Positions 21,898-43,200 of a stretch of 64,000 nt of DNA are shown in pieces; the first letter of the stretch is position 1, and every line of letters begins with the position of its first letter. Below the pieces are notes generated by a model. The model was not told the DNA's origin. It did no database searches and worked only from the letters and a program-made list of their open reading frames with translations. Source of the stretch: Gordionus sp. m RMFG-2023. Its lineage: Eukaryota > Nematomorpha > Gordioida > Chordodea > Parachordodidae. The stretch is from positions 50,362,569 through 50,426,568 of the forward strand of contig NC_088776.1 of assembly GCF_954871325.1 (NCBI RefSeq), given 5' to 3'. The translations under genes were made by a program, and so were the position numbers.

Positions 21898-22652
21898 AAA
21901 TTATGAAATTATTCAATCTGCTGAGTATTATCAGCAATATAAGATTTGCAATCTAATTTTTAAATAGTTAAAAGAGCCATATCAAGTAAACATTTTACCA
22001 AACACATCAATCAATTCAACACATTATTCGCACTATAATTTATTTTTTAATTGCTATAAAATTTTTTAACTTCAAATTATTAAATATTTTCTAAAAAAAT
22101 TGTATAAAAAATTTGATCAATTTTGCGTAAAAATCACAGGTAAAAATATATTTAAATTGTAAAAAAAAATCACAATTTTTTAAAAAAATGACTAAAAAAA
22201 TTTATTATAAAATATGACATATTTTTTTTGCATATAAAATATTAATGTTTTTCAATTTTGTAAAAAAATCTTTTTTAAAATATAAAAAAATTGCCATGTT
22301 CCAAAAAAATAAGTAAAACTATAATAAACATCATTATCATTCTTCATATGGTGTGAGGGGGATATATTAAATTTATTTTAAAAAGGTGTTGACGGGTGTT
22401 ACTAAATTTTTTCATTTTTAAAATTAATAGTAAGTGCTTTATAAATATAGAGTATATTTAGAATTTCAGAAAATACCTGAGCATTTTTGTCAATCGTATT
22501 AAAAAAAACATACTTTTATTATAAAAAAAACCCTTATAAAAATTAAATGGATTTATAAAACTATCATTGAAAAAAAAAATCAAATAATTAGTTTTCGGAA
22601 TTTAAGTTAAATGTAGAAGATTATATAATATATATTCTTTTAAAAAAATCAA
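21898..22652. other. AT-rich 3' flank of Runx
   Basis: Very AT-rich with many A and T runs. It probably includes the Runx 3' UTR. I see no coding sequence and no clear polyadenylation signal that can be tied to the gene. Confidence 0.4.
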
Positions 22653-31494
<8,842 letters not shown>

Positions 31495-31605
31495 CAGGAG
31501 CGTCGCTAGCCATTACAACCTCAGAAGACTCAATTAAAAAAAAATAATTCTGGGGGCCTTCATCCCCCATACCCCCTAATTTGCGGCTTTCGACCTGCTT
31601 TTGTA
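31495..31605 (-). repeat. degenerate end of the TTF-hAT family
   Basis: Begins caggagcgtcgctagcc and continues ggggccttcatccccc and tttgcggctttcgacctgct. This is the reverse complement of the GC-rich right end at 3829-3959 with many differences. It marks the 3' end of an old minus-oriented copy. Confidence 0.6.
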
Positions 31606-33689
31606 TTTATATATTATACATTTTTAAAATTTGCTAACTCTGAATAATTATTCTGAATTTCATATTTTGTCATTTATTATATTATATTATGCATACAAAA
31701 TAAACTAGCATATAAATAATTAAAATAATACAAGACATTTCTAAAAATAATATTTTTACAGTATATATATTTTCTATTGCTGATATAAAAAAAAATTTGC
31801 GGCTAAATAATTCATACATATGCCTCAATAATGGTTTTTAAAAACCACATACTACGTTGATCATTATTGCTTATCTAAAATATGCAATCATATGCTCTCA
31901 GCAGCTATAGTAATCACAGGCGCGTACGCAGGAATTTGGTCTGGAAGGGGAGGGGATAATAAAATTTTTTAAGAAATATTATTGTTTTTTTTAAAATATC
32001 AAGCATAGGTTAATTAGGACTAAATCTCTAATATACAATTTTAAATTAATGTGAATTATAAAAAAAATTATATGTATAAGCCGGCATATAAAAAACTATA
32101 AAAAAAATGTGAATTAAAAAATATTAAACGGATATCGCTGGCGGTATATGAAAAACTATAAAATAAATGTGAATTATAAAATATAAAGTGAAAATAACCA
32201 CTATAAGAATCACTTAAATGACCCAAAATAGAAATTTGAATTTTTTGAGCCTTTAAAATTTATATATAAAGTATAAAAAATTTAAATGTTGGAAATATAA
32301 ATTAATACACAAAAAGTTCCTTAGGAATAATTGTATTTTGTATGTTATATTTTTAATTGAGCTAATTTTTCAATTATCTCATCCTTGCTTGTCGTCAAAT
32401 GCTTATGAATATTCAAAATATCTAAACCTTTCAATCTACTTTCAGAAGTTGTACTTCTTGGTATGTTTTTCAGAGACCTGCTGGCCCGACCACTGGGCCG
32501 AACCATATTTTAATTTTTTTAAATATACCCGGGCCGGGCCGAAAAAAATTTTGAAAAAAAATCCAGGCCGTGCCCTGCAAATGGTACCTCTGCAGGGCTC
32601 TGTTATTCTTCTTAAAAAAGAAAATGTTCTCTTATTAGTTTACTAATGGGAGGTTGCTAATATATATAAGCTCTTTTAATACATTGGGAATATAATCTAA
32701 AATGTGTTTAAAATAATGCAAAGCATCCATAGCATTTGGGACTATATCAACCATAGTTAATCTTATAAACATAGTTATTCAGCTAATAAGGCATCATAAG
32801 ATACTTTAACATCTGCATGATAAAAATCTAACAAATATATTTTTTCTATCACCATCTGAAAAAGGTTGGAAAGACTTTTGTGGAAGTAATATTTGCAAAT
32901 TGGTAAGTGCTGCATAATGATTAAAAAACCATTCATTTATCTGTATCAAAAACATATTCTTCTACTGATCCTATATTAATGTTTTAACTAAGAGAATGCA
33001 TTGCTGCAAGTCGAGTGAGACAAATATTAAACACGTATAGCTCTTTTGACTCAACAATAACATATAAAATATGAAATTCTTCAACATTAGCCCTAATTTC
33101 CTTGAATTCTAATAAAATGCTCTCCGCTATTCTCATCTTCTTAATCAAGTTAATGTCATGTTTTTGAAAAATAATACATAAAATAGTTGTATAATTAAAT
33201 AATACATTCTAATGAGAAAATTTTTTTGGAATAAGCATTGAATCCAATAATTTTCTTGCTTCTGAGGAAATATTTCTTTCAGGCCATTGTGATATTTCAG
33301 TAATAGCGAATAATCGGCTCTTCTAACTCCAAAGCTGTTACTGCTTGATGGATGTCTCTATCTCGTTGGACAAGTTGCAATTTCTTTCTCCCTGTTGGAC
33401 AAGAAGTTTCAGAAATAATTATTATTTGACTAGAAATTTGAAAATGGTAGATAAATATTACGCCACTAAAAATTTGAAAATAATAAATAAATATTAGGCC
33501 GGAAAACTTGAAATCGAAATTAATTGATAAAATAACTTAGTAGATGAATGTGATAATAAATTTAATTAAATATATATTTAATGAGATAGGAATAAATATT
33601 AACAAATATAAATTAATATAAAGGATAATATTTTTGAAAAATATATCCGTACGCGCCTGAGTAATCATCTTAAATTAGCCACACACATA
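31606..33689. other. spacer with eroded coding-like sequence
   Basis: Includes a GGCC island (32476-32590). A minus-strand stretch at about 33420-32690 has broken frames (LIKKMRIAESILLEFKEIRA, YVFNICLTRLAAMHSLS) that look like a decayed protein. Given the hAT-type end at 31495 in the same orientation, an old transposase is possible, but no diagnostic motif was found. Confidence 0.35.
32476..32590. repeat. GGGCCGGGCC-type GC island
   Basis: Contains tggcccgaccactgggccg, cccgggccgggccgaaaa and aggccgtgccctgc, separated by runs of A and T. Confidence 0.6.
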
Positions 33690-35060
33690 CCGGACACCGG
33701 CGGAATCAACCGTTAATGAGTTTATAAGCAAAATATAAAATTAACTCTTTCCTAAAACGAAAATAAAAAAGATAATATTTTAAAAGCTCCAAGTTGGTCG
33801 GACGTTGATAGCATTGACCAAGAATAAAATGCCATTTTTTTTTTCAATCCGTATAGGCGATGTTAAGGAAAAAAAAGTTATAAGCAAAAATAAAAACTTT
33901 TGACAACTTCACACTTGAAAGTCGATTGGAAGCACGAATGATGAAACTTATATCATTCTTTAGTGGTTCGTTACTAGAGGTTAGTGCTTAAATCAATTTT
34001 GTAGCCAAATTAAGAATAAAAAGATTTGCGAAAAAAACAAAAATAAACAATAATGGTGGCCAACCAAAACAAAAACTATTTTAGTACTAAACATCCGGTT
34101 TCACCATTATATAATACTTAATTAGTAAATTCAAATTCCGTAATTAATTTAGTTAGCGGCCATTTTAGTACTAAACATCCGGTTTTCTCCATTATATAGT
34201 ACTTAATTAGTAAATTCAAATTCCGTAATTAATTTGGTTAGCGGCCATATGAAAAAATAGTTATACGCTAAGGAAATGTTTTGAGGTCAATTTTGACTAG
34301 AGAAATTATAGAAGCACTAACGATGAAGCTCATATCATACTTTAGTGCTCTGTTAGTAGAGGTTAGTGCCTTATTCAGAAGTTCAAAAAAAAAATTATTA
34401 ACGAAATAAACAAAAATATGGCGGAACACCAAAACAAAAACTAGGGCAGCGACAAAAATCCTATTTTTGCTATTATTTAGTGATTAATTAGTTAATTTAC
34501 CGTAATTGATTTGGTTAATTGCCTTATTAAATTTTTTTTTACGCTATATAAATGTTTCAAGGTCAAATTTTGGTCAGAGAAATCATGGAAGCACTAACGA
34601 TGAAGCTTATATCATTCTTTAGTGCTCCATTGGTAGAGATAAGTGCTTTAATCTTGGTAGCTGATAATAGAAAAGTTATTAACAAAAGAAATAAAAAAAT
34701 AGCCACCAATACAAAAACTATAGCAGGGACATAAAATTTTATCGTTAGCGCTTGCAATCGACTTTTATGCGTGAAGTTGGCAAAGTTTTTATTATTGCTT
34801 ATAACATTTTTTCCCTCAACTCGGCTACCATACGGATTGAAACAATAACGAGCCCTAAAAAATGGCATATCATCGTTAGTGCTTCCAATCGTTCGGCCAA
34901 CATCACGGAGTTTATTTTGAAACTTGATCCGTATTTAAATACTTAATTTGTTATTATCTCCTAAAATAATAAGCGTTAAGTTTGCAAAATGAGTTTAAAA
35001 AAAGATTCCTCCATAATTTTTAAACCATATACCGGCGGAATTAATTGTTCGTGAATAGAA
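33690..35060. repeat. complex repeat with inverted arms and internal tandem units
   Basis: The left arm at about 33800-33925 and the right arm at about 34740-34900 are inverted copies (gcttccaatcgactttcaag versus gcttgcaatcgacttttatg; tatacggattga in both). Between them a unit of about 280-400 bp starting near gaagcac(g/t)aa(t/c)gatgaa is repeated at 33930, 34312 and 34588. An 85-bp segment (ttttagtactaaacatccgg) is duplicated side by side at about 34076 and 34161. A ccggcggaat motif occurs near both outer ends. No coding frame was found. This could be a non-autonomous foldback element. Confidence 0.65.
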
Positions 35061-35282
35061 AGGTTTTGACAATTTGTCGAAATCTAAAATTAATGCAATC
35101 ATATTCTAGTTCAGGTTAATATTTAGTGTTTTATATGATCTTCTAAACAGAATGTAAAAAAAAATTAACCAGAAGCGCAGTTGCGCATTCTCTTCGGGAT
35201 TTGCACAAAAAATCTTCTTCCAGATTCATTATTATGCATGCAAAATTGCATTTAATGTATATAGACCTGTTTTCTCCTCGAA

Positions 35283-36240
35283 TCTTTAAAAAATTTCTTA
35301 ATTATTCTAAATATATATTCTAGTGGTCAGATTTCTTTCTTAGTATTTGAGGACACCGTTTTGAATCTCGAGGGTATACAACAAGGCAAACCTTTAGGCC
35401 TCAACTTGTGCTTTTATTCCTACTCGAATCTTTGAAAAATTTCCTGACCATTCCAATCATATAAATTCTAGTTGTGGTCAGATTTCCTTTTTAGTTATTA
35501 AGGATACGGTTTAGAATTCAGAGGAAGGTATTCAACTAGGTAACCCATTAGGCTCCTGTTTCTGACTAAGCATTAATATTATTGTTACTAATATTAGGCT
35601 AAAATGTAATTTAGACCTTAACTTTTAGTATCTGGACGACAGAACTCTACAATTGATTATAAAATATAAGCAAAAGCTATAGGTCTTATATCAAATAAGG
35701 ATAAAAATAATATATGTGAAATGATCCCCTACTGCAACAACTTTAAAGTAATTGATCGGAAGTCAATCTCCTTATTAGGGTCTCCATTAGATAGTGATAT
35801 TCCTATAATAACTAAGCTAGAGAAAGCAACCGTTTGAAGAATAAAATTGGAAGTCATACTGCGAAACATTCCTGTCCATCACTTCTTTGATAAAAAAATT
35901 GCAATGGCCTCCTAAAATACACTTTACATTTAGTTAGGGCATCTTCTTCTATTATTTCTCCCTGTATGTTAAACATCCATTTCCCCGAGTTTAATTAGGA
36001 GATAGCCCAACTTCCGAGCAAATAGATGAACGATCTAAAGATCTTTCACATTTGTCGAGTTGAAATATTTCATAACATATTAATAATATGATGCGCAATT
36101 TGCAACCTAGACATTTAAATGAGATTAATAATGGAGGTAAGTGAAATCTTTTGTAAGCTTTAGCAAAGGTAGGGGATATTATCAAAAGAACTATGCTTTT
36201 GCCAGAATATTTAATATTGTTCCAAGAGGCGCACAAGAAT
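35283..36240 (+). pseudogene. decayed LINE (non-LTR) reverse transcriptase fragment
   Basis: EGIQQGKPLGLNLC near 35372 is the conserved RT motif normally written G.QQGDPLGP. A second version, EGIQLGNPLGSC, follows near 35533. YLDDRTL near 35630 matches the YxDD catalytic motif. Downstream, KSISLLGSPLDSDIP (about 35762) fits the region after the fingers and palm in animal LINEs. Multiple stops and shifts are present, and no 5' or 3' end was identified. Confidence 0.6.
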
Positions 36241-36473
36241 CTAGTGGATTGGAAGTGCCTATAATTTTCTTTTAAATTATAAATTTAAAAAAATATTAAA
36301 AAAATCAAAATTACGAGGATAATATTTTATAAATTTTTACAAACCTCGTGATATCATCTTAAAACAAAATGTTTGATCTATCGTGTACCAAGTCTTTCCA
36401 TATTTATCTAAAATTGAATAATTAGTTGCAAACCAATTTTTGGTCAAGTTTAGTTAAAAAAAATATATTAATC

Positions 36474-36609
36474 AGGGGACCCAGCTGAAAGAAGGGCAAA
36501 AGCTGGATGAAGGCCAGCAAATAAGGGATACGAGGTCAAAGCTCCCAATATAACTCAGACCTTTAGTGAAATTTTTTAATGAGGCTACAGCACCCACAGT
36601 CCGCCCATG
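36474..36609 (+). repeat. degenerate right end of the TTF-hAT family
   Basis: Collinear with 3829-3959: gggacccagctgaaagaagg, caaaagctggatgaaggcc, and the terminus cacagtccgcccatg, corresponding to the hAT inverted repeat. It is an old end whose internal sequence is lost or unrecognisable. Confidence 0.55.
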
Positions 36610-37296
36610 ACTAAATGAGATGAAGGTGTTGATCATAGGTTATGGTAAGGGGCAGATATAGAGAAACGGTTATGATAGACGATATAAAATCGAAAGTCTC
36701 TGTCGATAAAGAGAAAAAAGTTAAGGTAAACTAGAGTATAAGGCTAAGGATGATTGAATAGATGATTGATGCATCGCGAGGGAAACGAGGTCCCGAGAGA
36801 TACTTAAGGCTACATGGATGAAAATAATAGGAAGAAACTTACTTGTAAACTTACTAGCCCAGGTAAGCCTAGAAAAATGAATGCAATTTTAAAAATAATT
36901 ATTACAGAACTAATGGATTATTTCTCTACAAATTTCGGATATATAAATATAGTGTTAATTATGGACATTAGTAAAAGAAATACATCTTATTTTATTTATG
37001 AATTCAAATCAATAATTTTCATTCAAACTTATTGTGTTTAAATTAAAATAAAATGGTTAAGTTTGAAATTATAAAGTAGGATAATTAAGAAAAATTATTT
37101 TACCCTATTATCAGTATTAAAAATTAAAAATATTAATAATTTAATATACGCTTTTATTGCATTAAAATCGTTTTAAAATAAAATACATTAAAATTGAAGG
37201 ATATATGATCAGGCGTATATTCTATGATATATATAAAACTAATAATACTGATTATTAAATTAGATTCGTGTATTTAATTTATATTATGTCTGTTCT
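36610..37296. other. 3' flank of NCAPD3
   Basis: AT-rich. A 75-codon frame at 36814-37041 (plus) begins MDENNRKKLTCKLTSPGK and soon becomes hydrophobic and AT-driven. I do not treat it as a gene. Confidence 0.4.
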
Positions 37297-40200
37297 TCAT
37301 GATCGTTTCTTTTTCTTTTTGCTAACTTGAAGTGGTTCCATCTCTTCCAATAATTCAGGGTGATTAGAAAACATCTCATCTAACTATATAAAATAATAAT
37401 CACTGGTTATACCTCAATAATAAGAACTGTGTAAGACTGTGTCGATCCAATTTTTCACCGATCCGATATTATTACAAAAGTGATCCGACAACCGATATTT
37501 AGATTGATTTTTATTTACCATCTATATTCGAAAAAAAAATCCAACTAACTTTCACGAATGTGCTAATTTGTCCAAAAGTTAATAATCTCATTTAAAATAT
37601 GCGCATTGTTTAAAGCTAGATGTAGCATTGTTTAAACGGCTCGATTTAGCAGATTTTTAAAAACGAGTAAATTAAGTTTAGGCAAAATATTTATGCTTAA
37701 GTAATTTACTTTTTCAGCTAAAATCGTGAGTTCGCCATTTTTAAAAAATCGTAACAACGCTAACAGAATTTGCCTCATCGAATATTTTTAAATTCTCACG
37801 TGGTAGATAATATAAAAAAAGTAATGTGAAATTTTTATCTATTCCATCTTCAATTTTTTTTTTAAACAATACAAATAAAATAAATTTTGGATTTTTCTTG
37901 TTAATAAAAAATTGTTATAATACAAATCGTAAAATAACCCAAGAAATAAAAATATCGATCAGTTTTTGTAAAATATCAGCTCGATCAATAATTTTCCAAA
38001 AAGTTAGATATTAGTCCCGATTCGATCCGATATTTAATATCGACAAAGCCCTAGAACTACGAAACAAAAAATAACAATTACAGTAATATTTTTATCAAAG
38101 GGGACAATAGCTTTATCTCATAGCTTACATGGGATAAAAAAAACCTAAATAAATTGATTCAAATTATTTTAAAATAAAAAACAAAAGTACACAATTTGTG
38201 AGATTTGGGTAATTTATGATTACTTCTTCTGGAAAGGTTTTGGTTATGAAATCCAAGTATTCTTTCAGGTATTTCATCAAAGAAGATTGACATTTTTCTA
38301 AAGTTTGTTTGAGATTCGCTAACACAGGCAAAACATTTTCCATTATATTCTTCTTTAAAATCTATATATATATGTGTGTGTGTGTTTATATTTAATCTAA
38401 AATTTAAATATGATTCAATAAACAAGCTGCATTATTTTGATACCTAAAATGACTAATTTAAAACATCATCTTATATATAAACTATAAACCAGAAAACACA
38501 TCAATAGCAACATTTTAGTCGATATATATATAACTAATACGAATATGCAAGGACTTGAAATGGTTAGTTATGAAGACCACCGCCATTTGAAATAAAAATG
38601 GAGAAGTTAGTTTTGAATTTTTTATTCTGTTAAATTGTATATAACTATTTTTTCTAAGGTAAAATTAATAAAGGTGATAAATATAAAATTATTAATGAGG
38701 AGAACAAAAGGAATAAAGAATAAAAAAAAAGATGTCTAAGAAAATAGTAAAGAGAAACTATAAAGAAAAAACATATAAGGAGGCGTGGAAGATTATTCGA
38801 TGGAAGAAGCAAAATCATCCTAGACTAGATAAAAATTCGGGTCGCGCCGCTCAAGAGTTAAAAAATGGGGCCAGGACGAGCTCGGGCCTAAAAAAATATA
38901 AATTATTCTAAAAAATAAAATTCGAAATGATGTTTTTGCTACTTTAAAGTAAATGATTGCGATTTCTCGGAGGTTAGAGGACAGCGACTTTCTATTTTAT
39001 TTAACTTTATAAAAAAATGCTTTTAATCTATATTTTTCTGAAAAAATCTGTGGGCGGACAGAGCTTAAAAATTAAATATATGAAAGCTGGGCTCGTAGGG
39101 CTCTATCTCCACTACTATAATCATTTACACGAAATAATTTGATCCAAAGTTTCCATGGCTATTGGGCAAAAGTCTAATTAATCATAGTTATTGGCAATCC
39201 ACTGATTTAGCAATATGAACTTAAACCAAGAAATCAATAATTAAAATGAGTGCCAAGGGAAGAAAATACTTTTTGCTCCTCAATGAAACTCTAATAAAAA
39301 GTAAACTCAATTCTAAGGATGATGTTATTATCTTATATTTTGTAAAATTAAAAAATAACATTAATTATTTAGTTCAAACTTCGTTGATCATGCCCTTCCT
39401 AGTTAATTCAACGCGTTCCATCCTATCCCCGCTCAGCCCATCAGTACTTTCGGAAGGAGATTCGAAATAGGCCGAATCATCAGGATCAGTGCTGACATCA
39501 GCGTGATCTTGATTTTTGAATCGTTTATTGGCGGTCGTTCTTTTGCCCTTTTCCGTGTCGAATTAAGGGAAGCGAGATTAAAAATGTGTGTGTAAAATAA
39601 AAATTGAACTTGTAAGTTGAAGCAACATTTTTAATCTTTTTTTATTAATGAAAAAAACGGCAAAGATAGCCAATTTTAACTGATTATCGTGGTGGGATCA
39701 AACTTATTTATTCGCTTCGAAATAAAACTGAAATACTCAGAAAAAATAATTAGGCTGTGTCCTAGGTCGGCTTAATATTTAATAGCTGATTATTTAGCCG
39801 TCTTTTAAGTATAGACTATATAGCCAAAAAAGCAAAAAAATATCTTAAAAAAACGAAAAATACAAAAAATTACGAAAAATAGTACTAAATTGATTTTTAG
39901 TATAGGATAAAAAGTATTTGGAGGACACCCTATTTTGGTTTATTTTAAATATTTGCTGACATTGCTATTTTTCGTATTTTATTCCCATTTTTTTGTTTTT
40001 TTTGGTCATTTAGCCCATACTTAAAAGATGGCTAAATAGCCGTTTATTAAGTATTAAGCCAACTTAGGACACGACCTTAATGCTTAGAATACAAACTTAA
40101 TTGCCCAGAAAGAATCTGATTGCTCAGGTATTAAACTGAAATGCTCAGATTAAAAAAATGAATCGTTAATAAATATACAAAACGTTCAAAAATATTTGTG

Positions 40201-43200
40201 AAATTAAGTAAATAAAAATTCTGAGCTTTAAGTATTATAAGTCTTTGTTAATTATGTCAAATACCATTGCTTGTAGTTAAACAATTGAATTTAAATATAA
40301 AGTAGAGGTTTGCATGGCCCGGCCCAAATCCGCGGGCAAAGGATTTTCGAGCAGGGCCAAATAATTTGTATTAAATATATTTTACGACATGGTACTGGCG
40401 AGAATTTGTCATTTTTTTTATAAAACTAAGAATTAGACAAAAAAAAGTATAACAGGCCAGACAGAACATGTATAAAGAAATATTTTCACCGGCCGGGAAA
40501 TAAAATTCACTCGCCAAGACGAAAGACTTTTCCAAAAATCTTCAAGTATTTGTCAGAACAGATTTATAAAGTAACGCACTTTTAATTAACTCATATATGT
40601 GTAACGATGATAATGTTAAACTTTTTTCGACGAACTCAAAGTATTATCGCCTGATAGATAGCCAATCGAGGGTTGGTTAGAAGGGCAACTCAGCAGATAA
40701 AAGGCGTCCCTAATCACGTTGTTCATAATTTCGAGTTTTTCTATATTAGATGTTGCATTATCTTCCCTCACATCATTTTGACCTATCAAGTGCGGTAGCG
40801 TGTATACAGCAGGTGATAAAATGTTGGAACACACGCGGGCCGTCAATAAAAATTTGTGGTCGTTTTTCAGATGGGACAGGCATATCTCGTAAATTTCCAT
40901 CCTTTTTCTGCGTATAAATGTTTAAATATTAATTTGATTTTCTTTTGCCACCCTAATTTACTTATAAAAATTATATATATATTTATATTAGGTGATATTT
41001 TGTCACTTTCAATAATATATAACAAATAATATATTATTAAAATTTTGTCCAAATATTCCTCCAAGAATATTGCCCAAAATAAGTTACTACTGGTTTAGTA
41101 TAAGAAAACATAGGCAATTTGCTAGATTTAGGAAGAAATTAACAGATGTTAGTGAAATACATTCAAAAAATATACCAGAATAAGGTGTAAGAATCCCTCA
41201 TAAATAAAAAAGAAAAACAAAATCTGTTAAAATTGCAAAGAGAAACATATTTACAAATTATAATATTTTATATTTTGTCCAACTTGTAAAAGTTCTTATT
41301 TTTTTCATTAACAATTTTAATCATATTATAGTCAAACATCTTATAATCATTTACCTAAACAAAATAAGGAAGACGTCAAAAGATAAATGACGCTCTACAA
41401 ATTAAATGGGAATAAGATAAAGATTCATTAAGTTGCGCTCTCACAAACAATAAATTTATAAGACCTCGATGGATAAAAAGCCTGATGGTTAAACTATAAT
41501 TGACGATTCAAACATATATTCCAGAATTTTATTCATGGCGACACTCACAGTTAAAACAAAAGCGTAGAATCACAGTCTTCTTAGGATTCTTATCAATGAC
41601 AATAAATAGTTAGTTTGGGGATTCTCAAAATTAAATTAATTCTTAAAAAAAAATAGAGGGCTTAAATAAACGCATTTACAAATTTTTTGAATTTGACACT
41701 GAATGCAATTATGCATTTCGTGACACAATATTTAATTTATATTTTAAACTCTTGTTGAATCGATTCGAATAATTTCATTAATAGGTCATATCATTACATA
41801 AAACACTATATTCACAAATTCCAGAGACTATAATAACTGACTTCTAAAACTATGGAGAATTTTTTACTAAAATGAGTTTAAACAAAAGGTAGTGAGGTTG
41901 AGAGCAAAGTAATAACATATCTCAAAAACAAAAGAACTCAAATTAATTTGTTTTAAACTATTAATATGCAAAACAAGCTTTCCGGCGATATAAAACATTG
42001 CTATGATCTTCAGCACAGGGGAACGGTTTATCCACGATAGACAAAAAAAAATGGCATGTTTCAAAAATTGATTTTTTTATACATCTTGGATTTATATATA
42101 ATAGAAACTTATAATTTTTTAAAAAATTTTAATGGGCCGAACAAAAATATTGATAGGCCGGGGAACTTGTGATAAATTTCTTAACGGGCCGAGCTTTGCA
42201 TATTTCTAATTGGCATTCTCTCAGAAAGGAACGAATACTTTCGTGACGCATATTATTTCATTTAAAAAAAACGATAATTAAGTCAGAAATAAAGGTTAAA
42301 AGTCACAAGGCCAAAATAAATATTTGAGATTAAGATAAAATAAATATTCCAAATTTTATTAGATCAAAAATAATCACTATTAAAATTAAAAAAAAAATAT
42401 ATGTTCGAAAGTTTAACATATTAAGCATATTATATTTATATTCATAATATTTAAATTTGAAAAAAAAAGATAAGGGGTCCAAAAAAAACAATTTTAAAGT
42501 AGTCATAATCATTAATATACTTCTAAAATTTAAATTAATTCTCACAAATTCTATAACTTAGATAGAATCTATAATGTGGTTAATTTTTATTTACTCGAAA
42601 TTGTCATTCCCTGCTGTGTGAATGGCTGGTCCCCGACGGTTACTGATGGTTATATCGAAATTTTCCAAGAGCGTTTCGAATTTATTGGAGTGACATAAAC
42701 TTTTTTCATGCCTTTTGTCATCTTTAAATGGGGGGGGGGGAAGACATAATATAAATTAATCTTTTCTAATTTACTTTTAATTAAGAAATGAATTATCGGT
42801 CTACATGTCATAGAATATAGATACCCTAATAAATTTTCAGACAATTTTGCTACAGATTTTTTAAAATAAATATATAAAAATTGCCTGGGGAAAATCGAAT
42901 TAAATCTAAAGCGAAATTCAAAACTTTAAAAACATATTATGTCTAAAATTTATGGGAGGAGGGGGTGCGGGTGGAGAGGCCCCATACACGTGGTGGATTA
43001 TAATTGCGGAAACATCAATTCTTTAAAAAATTTTTTAAAAAATGGTGCTATAGATGAATTAATTTTAAGGATTCCTCTGCAGTGAAATACCGCATCACAC
43101 TGAACTGCTTCACATCTTACAATATTATATATCTTTTAGTAATCGAATAATATTTATCCATCGATGATATTTGATTTGGGGTAAGAGATGTGTAACATTT

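Noticed and set aside
32338-32646. 102-codon plus-strand frame ending in ...RAGPKKILKKNPGRALQ
   Set aside because: The tail is a translated GGGCCGGGCC island; such peptides recur wherever the island does.
31495-36609. A single 5.1-kb hAT bounded by facing ends
   Set aside because: The 8-bp flanks differ (atatggag versus actaaatg) and no hAT transposase motif is recognisable between them.
36814-37041. 75-codon frame MDENNRKKLTCKLTSPGK...
   Set aside because: The first third is mildly protein-like but the rest is AT-driven; no splice context or homology.
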